Positions 1-10,005 of a stretch of 38,187 nt of DNA are shown piece after piece. The stretch covers positions 1-38,187 of the forward strand of contig SGPL01000332.1 of NCBI GenBank assembly GCA_004802705.1, in the 5' to 3' direction. The translations under genes and the position numbers were made by a program. Below the pieces are notes generated by a model. The model worked only from the letters and a program-made list of their open reading frames with translations. It searched no databases and was not told where the DNA came from. Source of the stretch: Bondarzewia mesenterica. Taxonomy: Eukaryota > Basidiomycota > Agaricomycetes > Russulales > Bondarzewiaceae. Within the stretch, counting starts at the first letter, position 1; each line of letters starts with the position of its first letter.

Positions 1-455
1 GAACCACACACGGCTGCTGCGGCATGTGTTCGTTTTGGTGGGGTGTGCCACAATCCTGCCACCCTCGCTCATTTTCTGAACACCTTACGCATCTATAGTT
101 TTCTTACTGCATATCTTTTTTCTAGAATACTTTACATATGTATAATTTGATTGTTCAAATTTTTTCCCATTTTGAAGTGGAAGAAAATATTCTAGCCTGC
201 TCACAAATTTGGGTGTTCGTTTTGACGGTCCTATACTGTACATGATCAAGTTGAATGCGACGGTCGACGTGACGGATCATATTGGAATATTATTATTTTA
301 TTAAATAAATAATAATGTTTTCACTACATGCAACTTATCTCACATATCTTCTCACTCTTATCTTTCGATCCGGTACGACGACTCCGACATGTGTGCAAGA
401 TGTCGTTGACGGACTCGACCATTCAAATTCTGTTCATCTTTCTCAGTCGACTGAT
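1..455. promoter_or_regulatory. 5' flank of the MFS gene, no gene seen
   Basis: This stretch lies upstream of the MFS start codon. I see no convincing coding segment. It is AT-rich, with a T-rich block around 110-185 and an A/T run around 288-314. A frame is open from 315 into the MFS first exon, but its N-terminal part does not look like a transporter leader, so I start the gene at the ATG at 456. Promoter function is inferred from position only. Confidence 0.3.
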
Positions 456-2481
456 ATGTCGACCGAAGAATCCCCCTTGTTGACCAGCGCGGTCGACAAA
501 CATGCAGCTCTGTACAACCGCTTTTCCAAGAGTAAGAAGCGAGTCATCGTCGCCCTAGTGTCCTGGGCAGGCTTGATCCCCCGTGAGCCATTCATGTCAA
601 AACATCAGGCTCATGAATGTATGATTGATTGATGCTGGCTACGATTGCATATCTGGACAGTTTTTGTCACGGGCTCCTTTATACCTTCCATACCCCAGAT
701 TGCCCGCGAATTCAATACCACGGGTTCAGTGATAAAGTGAGATATGCTATTTCCACATGAAGCGGACTATTGCTCAGATGCGGGCCCCAGTATAGCCGTC
801 AGTCTCTCTCTGCTTGCTGGTGCTATCGGTACTCTTACTTGGGCGGATTATTCGGGCTTTTGTATGTTCTGTATAATTCACTGCCAACGTATGCTCATTT
901 TGGCATCAATGCAGATGGACGACGACCGATTTATCTCGCATCCTTCCCCGTTCTTGCAATGGGTTCTTTGGGAGTCGCACGATCCCACTCTATCATCGAA
1001 ATAATGATATGGCGATTTATTCAAGCGTTCGGTGCAGGTGCAGGTATGTCCGTGGGCGCTGGTGTCATTGGCGACATATACCGCCTCGAAGAGCGAGGGG
1101 GTGCATTGGGTGTCTTCTTCGCTGTATGATTGCCCTGTGTTACACGTTGGATGGGTTTTCTCTGACTTTCATTCTGTCAAGGCGTGTCTTCTCGGCCCGG
1201 CGCTCGCACCTTTATTTGGAGGCCTTGCGACGCATTACGCGTCTTGGCGCGTGATGCAACTTGCTCTCTTCGTCGCAGCAGTCGTTGTCGGCATCAGCAT
1301 GCACTTCTTTTTGCCAGAAACAAGTCAACCACGTTCGCGCGGAATTGTCAAGCTGTGCGAAGAAGAGGGCACTGTGGAGTGGCGATGGGTTTGGTTGAAC
1401 CCTTTCAAGAGTTTGGCTCTCTTTAGGAGCCCGAATATTCTTGCTGTCGTATGTACAGCATTATTCTTGAAATCTTTTGACTTATTTTAGGACAGTGCCT
1501 GGCAGGAACTTTCGTACTTCTGACTGATTATGGTTTGTGCGTTCCTCTCATATTGATAGCTTCGTCTAATACCTTTCGTAGTGCTTCTTCTACCACTATC
1601 TTATACCATCGTAAGCAATCGTTTCAATATTTTTTGCCCATTCTCCCTCACTTGATGCATCCCTGTAGGGTCATCGCTACAACATCACAAACGAGGCTCT
1701 CATTGGCGCTTTTTTCCTCCCCTGTGGCCTTGGCAACGTCAGTAAGTTCAATGCATATTTATCGATGTCTTTTATTCATGAATCTCTGTCTCTCCAAGTT
1801 GGCGCTCCTCTGGCAGGTCGCATCTCGGACATCATTGTTGTCAGATGGCGCAAAAAGCGCGGTGGTGTGTGGGTTCCCGAAGACAGGCTGCGCGGAACGC
1901 TGGCTGGTGCATTATTCTTTGTACCTCTGTCTGTTTTGTGCAGTGGTCTTGTTACTCGTTACATCGGTGGAAATCTCGGAATCTTACTCAACCTCATTTG
2001 TCTGTTCTTTAATGGAATTGGGGTATGTCACTCGTTACAACCTTCTTCAGAGTACGTAAACTGATTACAACTGCTGCATAGGTCGATTTTGTATTGAGTC
2101 CTTCCGCCGCGTATAATGTGGACATAATACATTCGCGGAGCGCTGAAGCAATGGCTGCAAATGCGTGAGTTCCAGAATTTTGGGCTAGAAACGGGGATTG
2201 ACTGTCTGCATTACGCCCAGTGGGTTCCGAAGTGTCTTCTTGTCTTTGGCTACAGCGGTCATCCTCCCTCTCATCAACCGCATAGGAGTTCTTCCCACCA
2301 ATATCCTCTCCGCTCTGCTCGCGTGGATTGGATGCGCGTGCGTGCCGGCTCTTCGAGCTTGAAGTGTATTTTTGCTAATGACCCGTTTACATGTTCTAGT
2401 CTGCTGTGGATTACAATTCATTACGGTGACCGAATGCGGGCCTGGGTGGATGTCGGTTATTCTACTGCGGATAACAACTGA
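456..2481 (+). CDS. MFS transporter, polyamine/drug:H+ antiporter-like
   Basis: Predicted plasma-membrane or vacuolar secondary transporter of the major facilitator superfamily, closest in style to the fungal DHA1 (Tpo/multidrug) group. Joined exons: 456-582, 661-736, 791-861, 915-1123, 1182-1448, 1496-1532, 1582-1610, 1669-1741, 1799-2022, 2082-2164, 2221-2337, 2400-2481. All borders are GT-AG and the frame holds, giving 464 residues. Visible marks: a basic N-terminus after MSTEESPLL; FVTGSFIPSIPQIAREFNTT as TM1; the MFS signature YGRRPIYL after TM2; RFIQAFGAGAGMSVGAGVIGD; LLGPALAPLFGG; a central cytoplasmic loop with LPETSQPRS; and the second-half motif GAPLAGRISD. The C-terminal sequence ALLWITIHYGDRMRAW is followed by a short tail. 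The start at 456 is the first ATG giving an ordinary leader. Substrate cannot be told from sequence. Family is confident, subfamily moderately so. Confidence 0.9.
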
Positions 2482-3127
2482 TGGTGGCGCGCTACTCCGA
2501 CGTGGCGTTGCTCATCAGGGCGTAGCTCATCAGGGCGTAAAGTATCGTTCAAGAGGGGATGGCAAGTTTCCAACAGAAGCCCTCTTCGGAGACATTATTG
2601 TCGCATCATCTCAGGCGCCTACGTAGAAGATGTATTTATCGGGCTTGCATGAGACTCGTCCTACACTCCGAAAGGAAATAGAACGCTGACGTCCTGCCTC
2701 ATTCGAAGGTTCGTGGTGGTAGCGTGTCTAAGACCTTGGACACTTGTCGGAGGAAAAAAAAACCCGGACACGATGTCTTTATCGTGACATGTGAGACACA
2801 GAACAGCAACAAGTCAGTGGGTGTTTGATATCGAACAGTGGAAATTGATGGGGTGAAAAATGAAAAATGAGGAAGCGCCGGTTTGCAGTGGTCGGGGGTC
2901 CTCTGAGGCTGAGAACATGCGGCGCCGACGAGTAAACCGACGACGAACTCGTGGAAGCGGGCAACCACGATCCTCTATCGCCAGCTCGTCCACTATACTC
3001 TTGTCCCAACTCTTTCTCTCAATCTTTTTCTTGCTTTCTGTCATGTTCTTGTATTACTGAGCCAATTTTTTACTCGTAAGCGCATCACTTGCTTTTCTTT
3101 TGTCCGTGTACGCGTTTTAATCGTATA
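2482..3127. promoter_or_regulatory. Intergenic, MFS 3' end and flank of the acidic-protein gene
   Basis: Between two same-strand genes. The first part should be the 3' UTR of the MFS gene and the rest the promoter and leader of the next gene. Short repeats of GTAGCTCATCAGGGC type occur near 2510-2535. No coding segment is supported. Confidence 0.3.
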
Positions 3128-3139
3128 ATGTCAAGTTGA
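3128..3139 (+). promoter_or_regulatory. Three-codon upstream ORF
   Basis: ATG TCA AGT TGA sits 48 bases ahead of the chosen main start codon at 3187, with no intervening in-frame relation. If transcription begins upstream of 3128 this is the last AUG met before the main start, so it could lower translation or make it depend on reinitiation. That is inference; the transcript start is unknown. Confidence 0.4.
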
Positions 3140-3186
3140 ACAACTTGCTCGTTGGATCGAAAGGATTGGTGCTTTCGACAGATAAT

Positions 3187-5202
3187 ATGCCGTTTTCGAC
3201 TGTTCATCCTCATTGTTCCAATCATTTTGTTATTTCGTCCTCATCAGCCGCATCGTCTCCAACTGCCTCGCATCAAGTCACCGACCTTGTCTTGTCCAGG
3301 TCTTGCTGTTCGCACCATAAATGTGGCCATTTACCTTTCATACCTGCTCTCGAATCGTCTTGGATCCCCCACAAAGACTTACAGTTCATTGACGACACAC
3401 GACCACTTTTAATTGACGACTCCCAACTACCACGATTCATTGATCACTCTCACGCCTACCCTTCCCCACCCCTCACCGACTCCGAGCTAAGGCGAACCGT
3501 GCCGTTGCCCCAGGTCAGCGTCGCGCCATCTGATTCGAGTCTTTTCTACCCTAGCATGCCTGATGATCCCTCTATTCAATTCCCACCATCCCCGCCATCG
3601 ACGTACCCTTTGACGCCGCGCTCCCTCCCTGATACGTGTGGCGAGCCATCTGTCAGCCTTCTGAGTCACAATTACGTTGGAGATGACCTCCCTATGCTCG
3701 AAACTGACGCGCACGTCCGCCTTCTGGACATCGTACCGTACGACCGTATAGATGACGCTGATTATGTCGATTGGTTGACGCCACTGTCTCCTACATGGGA
3801 TCTGCGGTTCGAACAGGGTGCGGTCCCATCTGGAAGCGTGGACGAGTCGGCGTTGATGGCCGAGCCGCCATCATGTATGCCTTTGACGGTTATGCCCATC
3901 GGCGATCCGATGAAGGGAACCGAGGATGGCGTAAATCATAATGCATTACAGGAGAACCAGGACACGACTTTACTGCCCCTGCAATTGGATGCCCTCTGGA
4001 ACGACCACAGTTATGGTACTGCGGATCGATCACATGAAGTGGATGGTTCACAACTCAATGTTGATGACTTGGATATGAACGACGCTTTCAACGATCAGGG
4101 CTTTTGTTTGGGAGACTCCGAATTGAACCTTAGATTGCCACCGGGCGACGACAGTCCTCACTTTATGGATCTTGATCTGCCTCTTGCGTCCCCACGACAC
4201 GCAATGTCAAACTTACCCGAGCTCGACCTTTTCCCTCAGGAACAGTCTTCGACTGGCGATGACGAGGTTGCTCCATCGTCACCTTCGCGGCGCAGTTTTA
4301 CATCGCTTCCAGACATGGACGAAGATGAGGATGAATTCTCAGATACCCCCCAGCCGTCGTCCCCATTGTCTCCTTCACGGCGCTCATTCGCTTCCCTCCC
4401 GGACATGGACATGGACGAGGTTATCTCACCATCGCGTCCTACGCCATCCGCCCGCTTACTCTCCCTCCCCGGTGCAGAAACTGACGACGACCTTATCGTT
4501 CCCGATTCCTCTCATCACGCTGATTCCGAACCACCACCACCATCGGATGGACCTAGCCTTGGCTTATTTGTGCCTATCGCGTCCGCCGATGCGGCCGCCA
4601 CAGCTGGCTCTCCGCCCGAAGAAGAGCCCGATCTCCACTTCTCTGACATGGCGCGTTCACGCGTGGACACCACGGAGTTCGACAAGCTTATCAGTCTCCG
4701 TCGACGCGCGTGGTTCCTCGAGCGTAACGCGAAGCGGACTGAACAATCATTCGTGGAAGAAGCACAGCGGATAGCAGCGGGGCTGCGTGTCAGCCCGCCT
4801 GTGCCCGGTGCGCTGGCAGACGTGCAACTCCAGGCGGGGCTGGACCCGAAGGGCGCCATACGGCGTGAGCTGCAGGTCGCTGAAGCGCGCCGTGCGGAGG
4901 CGAGACGCGTGCGCAAGAAGGAGAAGGAGCGCGGAAAGGAGGTTCAGGCTTTATTGAGGTTGAAACTTGGCGAGGATTCGACAGGAGTTAGCGTCGCTCC
5001 AGCGGCGGACGGTTCGACTGTCCAGCGCGATGGGCGTGGCAAAGTGGTGATCTGCAGTTTCTCGCAACTCGTAGCACGGATGATTTTCAAGCGACGAGAC
5101 TCCTCTCGCCTGTTGGCGAACCGGAATAATTCGGGCGAGAACAACAAGTCGCCTCTCTCGCAGACTGTCTTACCTGATGCCGATTGCATGGACCTCGAGT
5201 GA
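3187..5202 (+). CDS. Acidic, low-complexity protein with basic helical C-terminus, unrecognised
   Basis: Single-exon gene of 671 residues from the ATG at 3187. The frame is open for 17 codons upstream of it, but without another ATG. I do not recognise a domain. Roughly residues 1-490 are rich in Ser, Pro, Asp and Glu with many SP/TP sites and PEST-like composition. Within this an internal repeat stands out: SPSRRSFTSLPDMD near residue 365 and SPSRRSFASLPDMD near 395. The C-terminal part changes character: about residues 498-535 (DKLISLRRRAWFLERNAKR) and 559-597 (VAEARRAEARRVRKKEKERG) are charged, likely helical or coiled-coil, and could bind nucleic acid or a partner. Acidic front plus basic helix would suit a nuclear regulator, but this is a guess from composition. 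Near-identical SPSRRSF units look like phosphorylation sites. Confidence 0.75.
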   Translation: MPFSTVHPHCSNHFVISSSSAASSPTASHQVTDLVLSRSCCSHHKCGHLPFIPALESSWIPHKDLQFIDDTRPLLIDDSQLPRFIDHSHAYPSPPLTDSELRRTVPLPQVSVAPSDSSLFYPSMPDDPSIQFPPSPPSTYPLTPRSLPDTCGEPSVSLLSHNYVGDDLPMLETDAHVRLLDIVPYDRIDDADYVDWLTPLSPTWDLRFEQGAVPSGSVDESALMAEPPSCMPLTVMPIGDPMKGTEDGVNHNALQENQDTTLLPLQLDALWNDHSYGTADRSHEVDGSQLNVDDLDMNDAFNDQGFCLGDSELNLRLPPGDDSPHFMDLDLPLASPRHAMSNLPELDLFPQEQSSTGDDEVAPSSPSRRSFTSLPDMDEDEDEFSDTPQPSSPLSPSRRSFASLPDMDMDEVISPSRPTPSARLLSLPGAETDDDLIVPDSSHHADSEPPPPSDGPSLGLFVPIASADAAATAGSPPEEEPDLHFSDMARSRVDTTEFDKLISLRRRAWFLERNAKRTEQSFVEEAQRIAAGLRVSPPVPGALADVQLQAGLDPKGAIRRELQVAEARRAEARRVRKKEKERGKEVQALLRLKLGEDSTGVSVAPAADGSTVQRDGRGKVVICSFSQLVARMIFKRRDSSRLLANRNNSGENNKSPLSQTVLPDADCMDLE

Positions 5203-6086
5203 TTGCGTTTTGGTGTTATGGATGGATATCGGTATGTCGGTCGCTGTCAGGGTTTATCTTGCAACTGCCCGCGATGACTTGAACTTGATGATATCCTATT
5301 CGCTGTTGTGAATTCTCGGATCCGTTGTGATCAGTTACGCGTTACGGGCAACTGCAAGATGAACCTCACATTGTATACATGATTGTGCTTAGACTGCGAG
5401 CTAATGAAGCGGACGCTCTTTCAGAACCGTCGGATGGATTCCAAGATGTACAATATCGTCCTATCCTCCGTGCATACCAATTGTATCATTACGTCGTCAT
5501 ACCCTTAATGTCAAGGAATGTGCTGACCATTTTGTTGTGCTTACGTTTCGCGAGCATACGCTATTGTTTTACTTCTTCTTACCAGTGACATCGGCTTTCA
5601 GTCTCGTTGAAAATCCTCATCATGGGGGAGGGGGTAGGGTGTTCCACAGGATGCCCAAGGACTACCTGACATTGTGATATTTGTATCTTTGTTGCGTTCC
5701 GACCTGGCTAATTCATCCAGTGCAATGCTTTGTTTTCACAGTACTATGCTGCAGATTTGCCCATGTTGTTTTTCTTTGCTGAACCTTTCACGATGCTTAT
5801 ACCATTGAACCGTCAATTACATCTGCATTTCGGGCTTCCCGCTGTTACACGGAGTGAGATGACAACTGGTGGGTTTGGTACAAGTTTAAAGTAGTCCGTT
5901 GTATACGGATGCAGGAGCTATCTGTACTGAAACACGGGATGACTAGACAATATGGACGATCAAGAGACGGTACTAGTCTTCGACCCCAGAACATGAACAA
6001 CGAAAGTACGGGACTAAGAGATATCCAAACTATATAAGCACAGTTTCTGCTGTGCCTGTCGTCCACCAACGTGACCAGTTTTTGCT
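5203..6086. other. Gene-poor stretch
   Basis: No coding segment is supported. It should hold the 3' UTR of the acidic-protein gene. A TATATAAG box is present at about 6032 on the plus strand, followed by the short inverted repeat GCACAG/CTGTGC, just before the tandem repeat. Whether anything is transcribed from it is unknown. Confidence 0.3.
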
Positions 6087-6330
6087 CCACTGCGCAACCG
6101 TGCGGAGGGCTCACGGCTGTGCGATGTCATCTGTGCTTTCTGCCCTGCTCCGCGACCGTGCGGTGCGACTTGCCGCTGTGTGTTGTCGTCATGTGTGACC
6201 TTTTTTGGCTCCACTTCGTGACCGTGCGCATTGGCTTGCGGCTGTGCGATGTCGTCTGTGCTTTCCGCCCTGCTCCGCGACCGTGAGGTGCGACCTGGTG
6301 CGACTTGCTGTCTGTTGTCGTCTGTTTGGC
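6087..6330 (+). repeat. Degenerate tandem repeat, ~61 bp unit, about four copies
   Basis: Four diverged units begin near 6087, 6148, 6209 and 6270. Each carries GCTCC, then ACCGTGCG, then a GGCTGTGCGATGTC-like core. Units one and three resemble each other most, as do two and four, giving a higher-order period of about 125 bp: the core GCGATGTC(A/G)TCTGTGCTTTC recurs at 6121 and 6246. The last unit stays in frame with the helicase remnant downstream, so the repeat may have arisen inside or beside the mobile element. Confidence 0.7.
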
Positions 6331-6419
6331 TTACGTTCTATACCTTTACGGTCTTTTGTTTCCGCTGCTAACTGCGTGTTTTTCTGCCGTTGGTGGTTTC
6401 CATGTGTACAACCGTCTGA

Positions 6420-7075
6420 AATGCCATGTCAGAACAACGTCAACCTTGAATCAAAAGTCGGTCTCTATTCACACAGAGCAGATCTCATTCGTGCTATGTC
6501 TGTTATAATCTGGGACGAACTTCCTATGGCTAAAAAAGCCGCGTGGAAATGCATTGACAATTTGTGCAGAACACTGAAATGCAGTGACTCGCATTGTTCC
6601 CAATGATACTGGAGTGCAACTGAAGCATGCAGGAGTACCAGATCAAGAACTCGCTCTGAAAGTGGGTTCTATCTGCACAATTGAATGAAACCTATCAGTC
6701 GACGAAGGTCTCGTTCACAATGTGTGCGTAGAAGTCGTCGCTCTCTGTCAACAGTCCATTGACGTGCGCGTTGTCAACCGAACGGAAATTTATTCACTCC
6801 CCCGCATCATGTTCACATTTACCCCTCCTTATTCTTCCTGGACAGTTAACCGGTGGCTGTTTCTGCTGCGCATTGCCTACGCCACCACTTTCAACAGTTA
6901 CCTCGGTCTAACCTTAGATTGCTTTGTCCTTGACATCCATACCAGCGTATTCGCTCACAGTCAACTCTACACTGCACTCTCTTGCGTTCGAAAAAGAACT
7001 GACATTTTGTTACTCACTGCTGACAATTTTGATGATTACGCAATGAACGTAGTTTACGAACAATTACTTCTATAA
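6420..7075 (+). pseudogene. Helitron-type Pif1 helicase remnant, internally deleted
   Basis: Two collinear pieces of a Helitron Pif1-family DNA helicase. Piece one (about 6420-6590) reads SKVGLYSHRADLIRAMSVII followed by WDELPM, the helicase motif II (Walker B) region, then WKCIDNLCRTL. Piece two (about 6593-7075), in another frame, reads IVPNDTG, GSICTI, NLSVDEGLVHN, PRIMFTFTPPYSSWTV, LLRIAYATTFNSYLGLTLD (motif V, where SYLG stands in place of a usual SQG), HSQLYTALSCVRKRTDI (motif VI) and NVVYEQLLL, then stops at TAA. Between them the middle of the helicase is missing and the frame shifts. An in-frame TGA at 6686-6688 breaks piece two. The Walker A part and the Rep nuclease are not seen. 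This is a dead copy from a rolling-circle transposon. Confidence 0.85.
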
Positions 7076-8496
7076 CTGGCGGCCGCAGGGACCCCTTGTA
7101 TAATCTATGCACTATTCGAGACAGCCGCTATCAAGGCGAAAGATGAGGTTGATTGGCATGGAGACTTTCCAAATTGTTCCTTGGCCCACAGCGTCCATGA
7201 GTTTGAAAATTGGATGAAGCAATATAGCAGAATGCAGCCAAACAAATTGGGTACTACAAGTCAGCTTGCTTGCACAGATACACCGGCTGCCGCTCAGTGA
7301 TGTGATCTTGACAGCGGCTTAATATTCTCGACACTCCTTTATACGACGTCTGAGAGACTGAAAGGAACGCCTAAGAGACCAAATTTACTAGCCTACTGGT
7401 GCGTACAGACTTTAAGATCGGGGGACGCACGGTGCATGAGAAGTGTCTGCAACGGGTAATGAGTCACGGAGAACGGAAGCAAGGTGAAGGAAGATCAACC
7501 ATTGGGAGGTTAACCATCACACTTTCAGCAATGTGCAGCATGAGCGATGAACGATTGCCAGACTGTATAAAATAAATACCGAGGTGTAGCGAAGGGGTTT
7601 TTCCGGATGCTGCAGCAGCGCTAGCTGCATGACGGAACGCACCATCGAACATCATTTAAAACGTGCCTCAACTCTGTTGCAAGTTTATGTACGACTGGAT
7701 AGGGCTGAATATAGGCCGTCACTCCTGACACCCAGCAGATGCCGAAAAAGAGATTTCTGCATGAGAATACGCATGAGCAAATGATCGGGAGCCATATGAA
7801 AAGGGTGTAAGAACTGAAAGATCTTAGAACATTTTGTAGGAGAGCGCTGTGGTATTGATCAGTGCAGCCTCTGTGGTAGTCTGCTTGTGTCAGGTATCGA
7901 CCGGGCCAATACACTCACAGCTGAATTTGGCACCGCCATACTTTCCGATGATCACCAGCACCGCCAACCAACCGGGTCAGACTCGAGTGAAGCTCAGAGT
8001 TTCCCCTTGCAAAACAAGTACTCAAGCACATACTGATCGCTGTAGCAACTTGATGCACAAGCGTCACCAGTTCACGTTGGCCGGATATTTTGCTTTTCAG
8101 AGTCTTCACATCGAGAGACGCCGCATCATAAGATGGAGAAGCTGCGAAAGGTCAGTTTCTGGGCGTACTAGCGTTAGACCTTGTCAGACCGTCTTTGTGG
8201 GTATTGACACTCATCTCATATCTGTGCATTACATTCAATGCTCGAAGCTCACAGAAGAGTGGTCGATATATATGGGAGGATGGGAGGAAGCCAGAGACCT
8301 GGGAGGCGACTTGTTGACCAGGACGAGTCCGCCCGAACAACACCGGGAGAAGATTCAAGAAATTATCTCCAATCACTGGCGTACCATAAACAAGACTTGG
8401 ACCAGTGAAAAATGATTCAAGGGCAAATACCTGGGGTCAGCATCTAAATATGATATGTAGCAGATCAGCGTAAACTTCCGTATCTAAAGCTTACAA
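7076..8496. other. Gene-poor stretch after the Helitron remnant
   Basis: No gene recognised on either strand. A plus-strand frame is open from 7849 to 8415 (188 codons), but its residues look arbitrary and it matches no family I know. Part of this stretch may be transposon-derived, given its position directly after the helicase remnant. I could not find clear Helitron termini. Confidence 0.3.
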
Positions 8497-10005
8497 TTAC
8501 AGAGGCGTCGGTGGTTCGTCATACTCGGAGGAGGGAACTGCCAACGCCTGGTGAGACAGCGTCTCCTCGCCATCTTTAGCATGAGGTTGCAGTTCATCCT
8601 GCCTCACGCCTCTATATTTGAGGGCATACGCCCGACATGCCTCCCTACTCTCGCTAAGTTCCGGATCATCACGATCCAATGCGTAGACCGTAAACCCAGG
8701 GAAATTGTACTCCAGGCACTGTTTGAGCTTTGGCAGCATCGCTTTGTCGGGTGCGTACGTCCCCGAGTTGTTGTCGATGACGAGTTCCCATCGCACCTGA
8801 TCGTCAGGTGTATCCTCGCTGAACGCGGTCCAGCCACCCTCCGGGCGTGGGTGAAATTCACCGCTGTAACGGACGGACTCTGCACAGTTGGCGTGTAGCG
8901 CGTGCTTTGATGCGAAATCAACGAAAAAAGCGGCGCCCGTCTCTGAGAAACGGAAGGAGGAGTCTTCGACGGCGATGACGTAGGTGTAGACCGCGGGTTT
9001 CACGCGGTGCGGTGCAAAGTTACGACTACCGAGGGCCAATTTGCCGCCTTGGAAAATGCTCATGACTTCCTCTGGGCGAGTGATCACGCCGAAACTGTTT
9101 CTGGTGCTGCGCGCGTAGAGCATGCGGTGTCCGGCTTGAATACTGGAGCGCACAGCGAGAGACGCCGGCCCAGCGCCAAAAATGGATTGTGCAGCCCTGT
9201 AAGAGCGGTTCCAATGCTGGACAGTGTCTCCGAAGAAGATAGGGACGCCTTTGATGTACATTTTCCAGGTCGAGTAGAGCCGCTCATCATTGATGTTCGT
9301 GAGCCGGCCGACAGCGGGGGAGAAGTGTCGAGAGAAGCGGATAGGACCGTCAAATGTATAGGGAGGGACCTCAGGGTTTGTCGGTGGGTTCACATCAATC
9401 TGCACAGGAATGGTCATTCTGAGTACGGTCAACGACAGCGCTTATATTGGAGGATCAAACCTTCAACCAAAAGGTCCCCTTCGTGCGTTTAAGAATGGGT
9501 CCTTCTATCTCAGCCTCCTTCGCACCGGAAGATGTGGATACAGAGAATTTCCCAATAAAATCATCGGTAGGGCCGTTATCCTTGTCGAGGACTTGGATAT
9601 TTAGAGTAGCATTCACCGGCACGTTTTTGATGAACCACATCTCATTCCATACGGGACTGAGTGTGTTTGGCTTGACTGTCGAGCTGCAGATCTCTATCAG
9701 AAAGAAAGGAAGAATCATTCAAAGAGCAAATTAGACACCACGCACATGTACTTGATCTTATCATCCAACTGGGCGACAAAGTATGGATCCGCAGACCCGA
9801 CTACGTCCATCTTCGGCAGCCCAGAGGCACCGATAAAATGTATACTAAGATCCACATACTGGGTGCCAACGTCTCTCTTGCTCGCGAACGCGCTTGTCTC
9901 GGCTCCTGCATCAGGCCCATTTGAGCGCGCCCTATTCACGGCATTGTGCATATGTTCAATGAAAGACATTGTCGAGAATGGATTCATGCGACCTGGCATA
10001 GTCAA
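8497..10005 (-). CDS. C2-domain protein, agaricomycete type
   Basis: Three exons on the minus strand, 10005-9737, 9683-9461 and 9399-8497, join with GT-AG borders into 464 residues. The N-terminal third is a C2 domain, a Ca2+-dependent phospholipid-binding module: VDLSIHFIGASGLPKMDVVG, then the Ca2+-loop pattern SADPYFVAQLDDKIKY, TLSPVWNEMWF, and the second acidic loop LDKDNGPTDDFIGKF. The acidic residues expected to bind Ca2+ are kept (MDVVGSADP, DKDNGPTDD). The remainder has no domain I can name; it starts PPTNPEVPPYTFDGPIRFSR and includes VIDNNSGTYAPDK and a Pro/Glu-rich tail. No signal peptide or membrane segment is seen, so a cytoplasmic, membrane-recruited role is likely. The start could also be the Met six codons further in. 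A strong palindrome lies about 160-195 bases upstream. Confidence 0.85.

Noticed and set aside
315..455. N-terminal extension of the MFS gene from the ATG at 315
   Set aside because: The extension is unlike transporter leaders, while MSTEESPLL at 456 is a typical start.
7849..8415. 188-codon plus-strand open frame
   Set aside because: No family resemblance or domain-like pattern and no clear splice context; likely chance.
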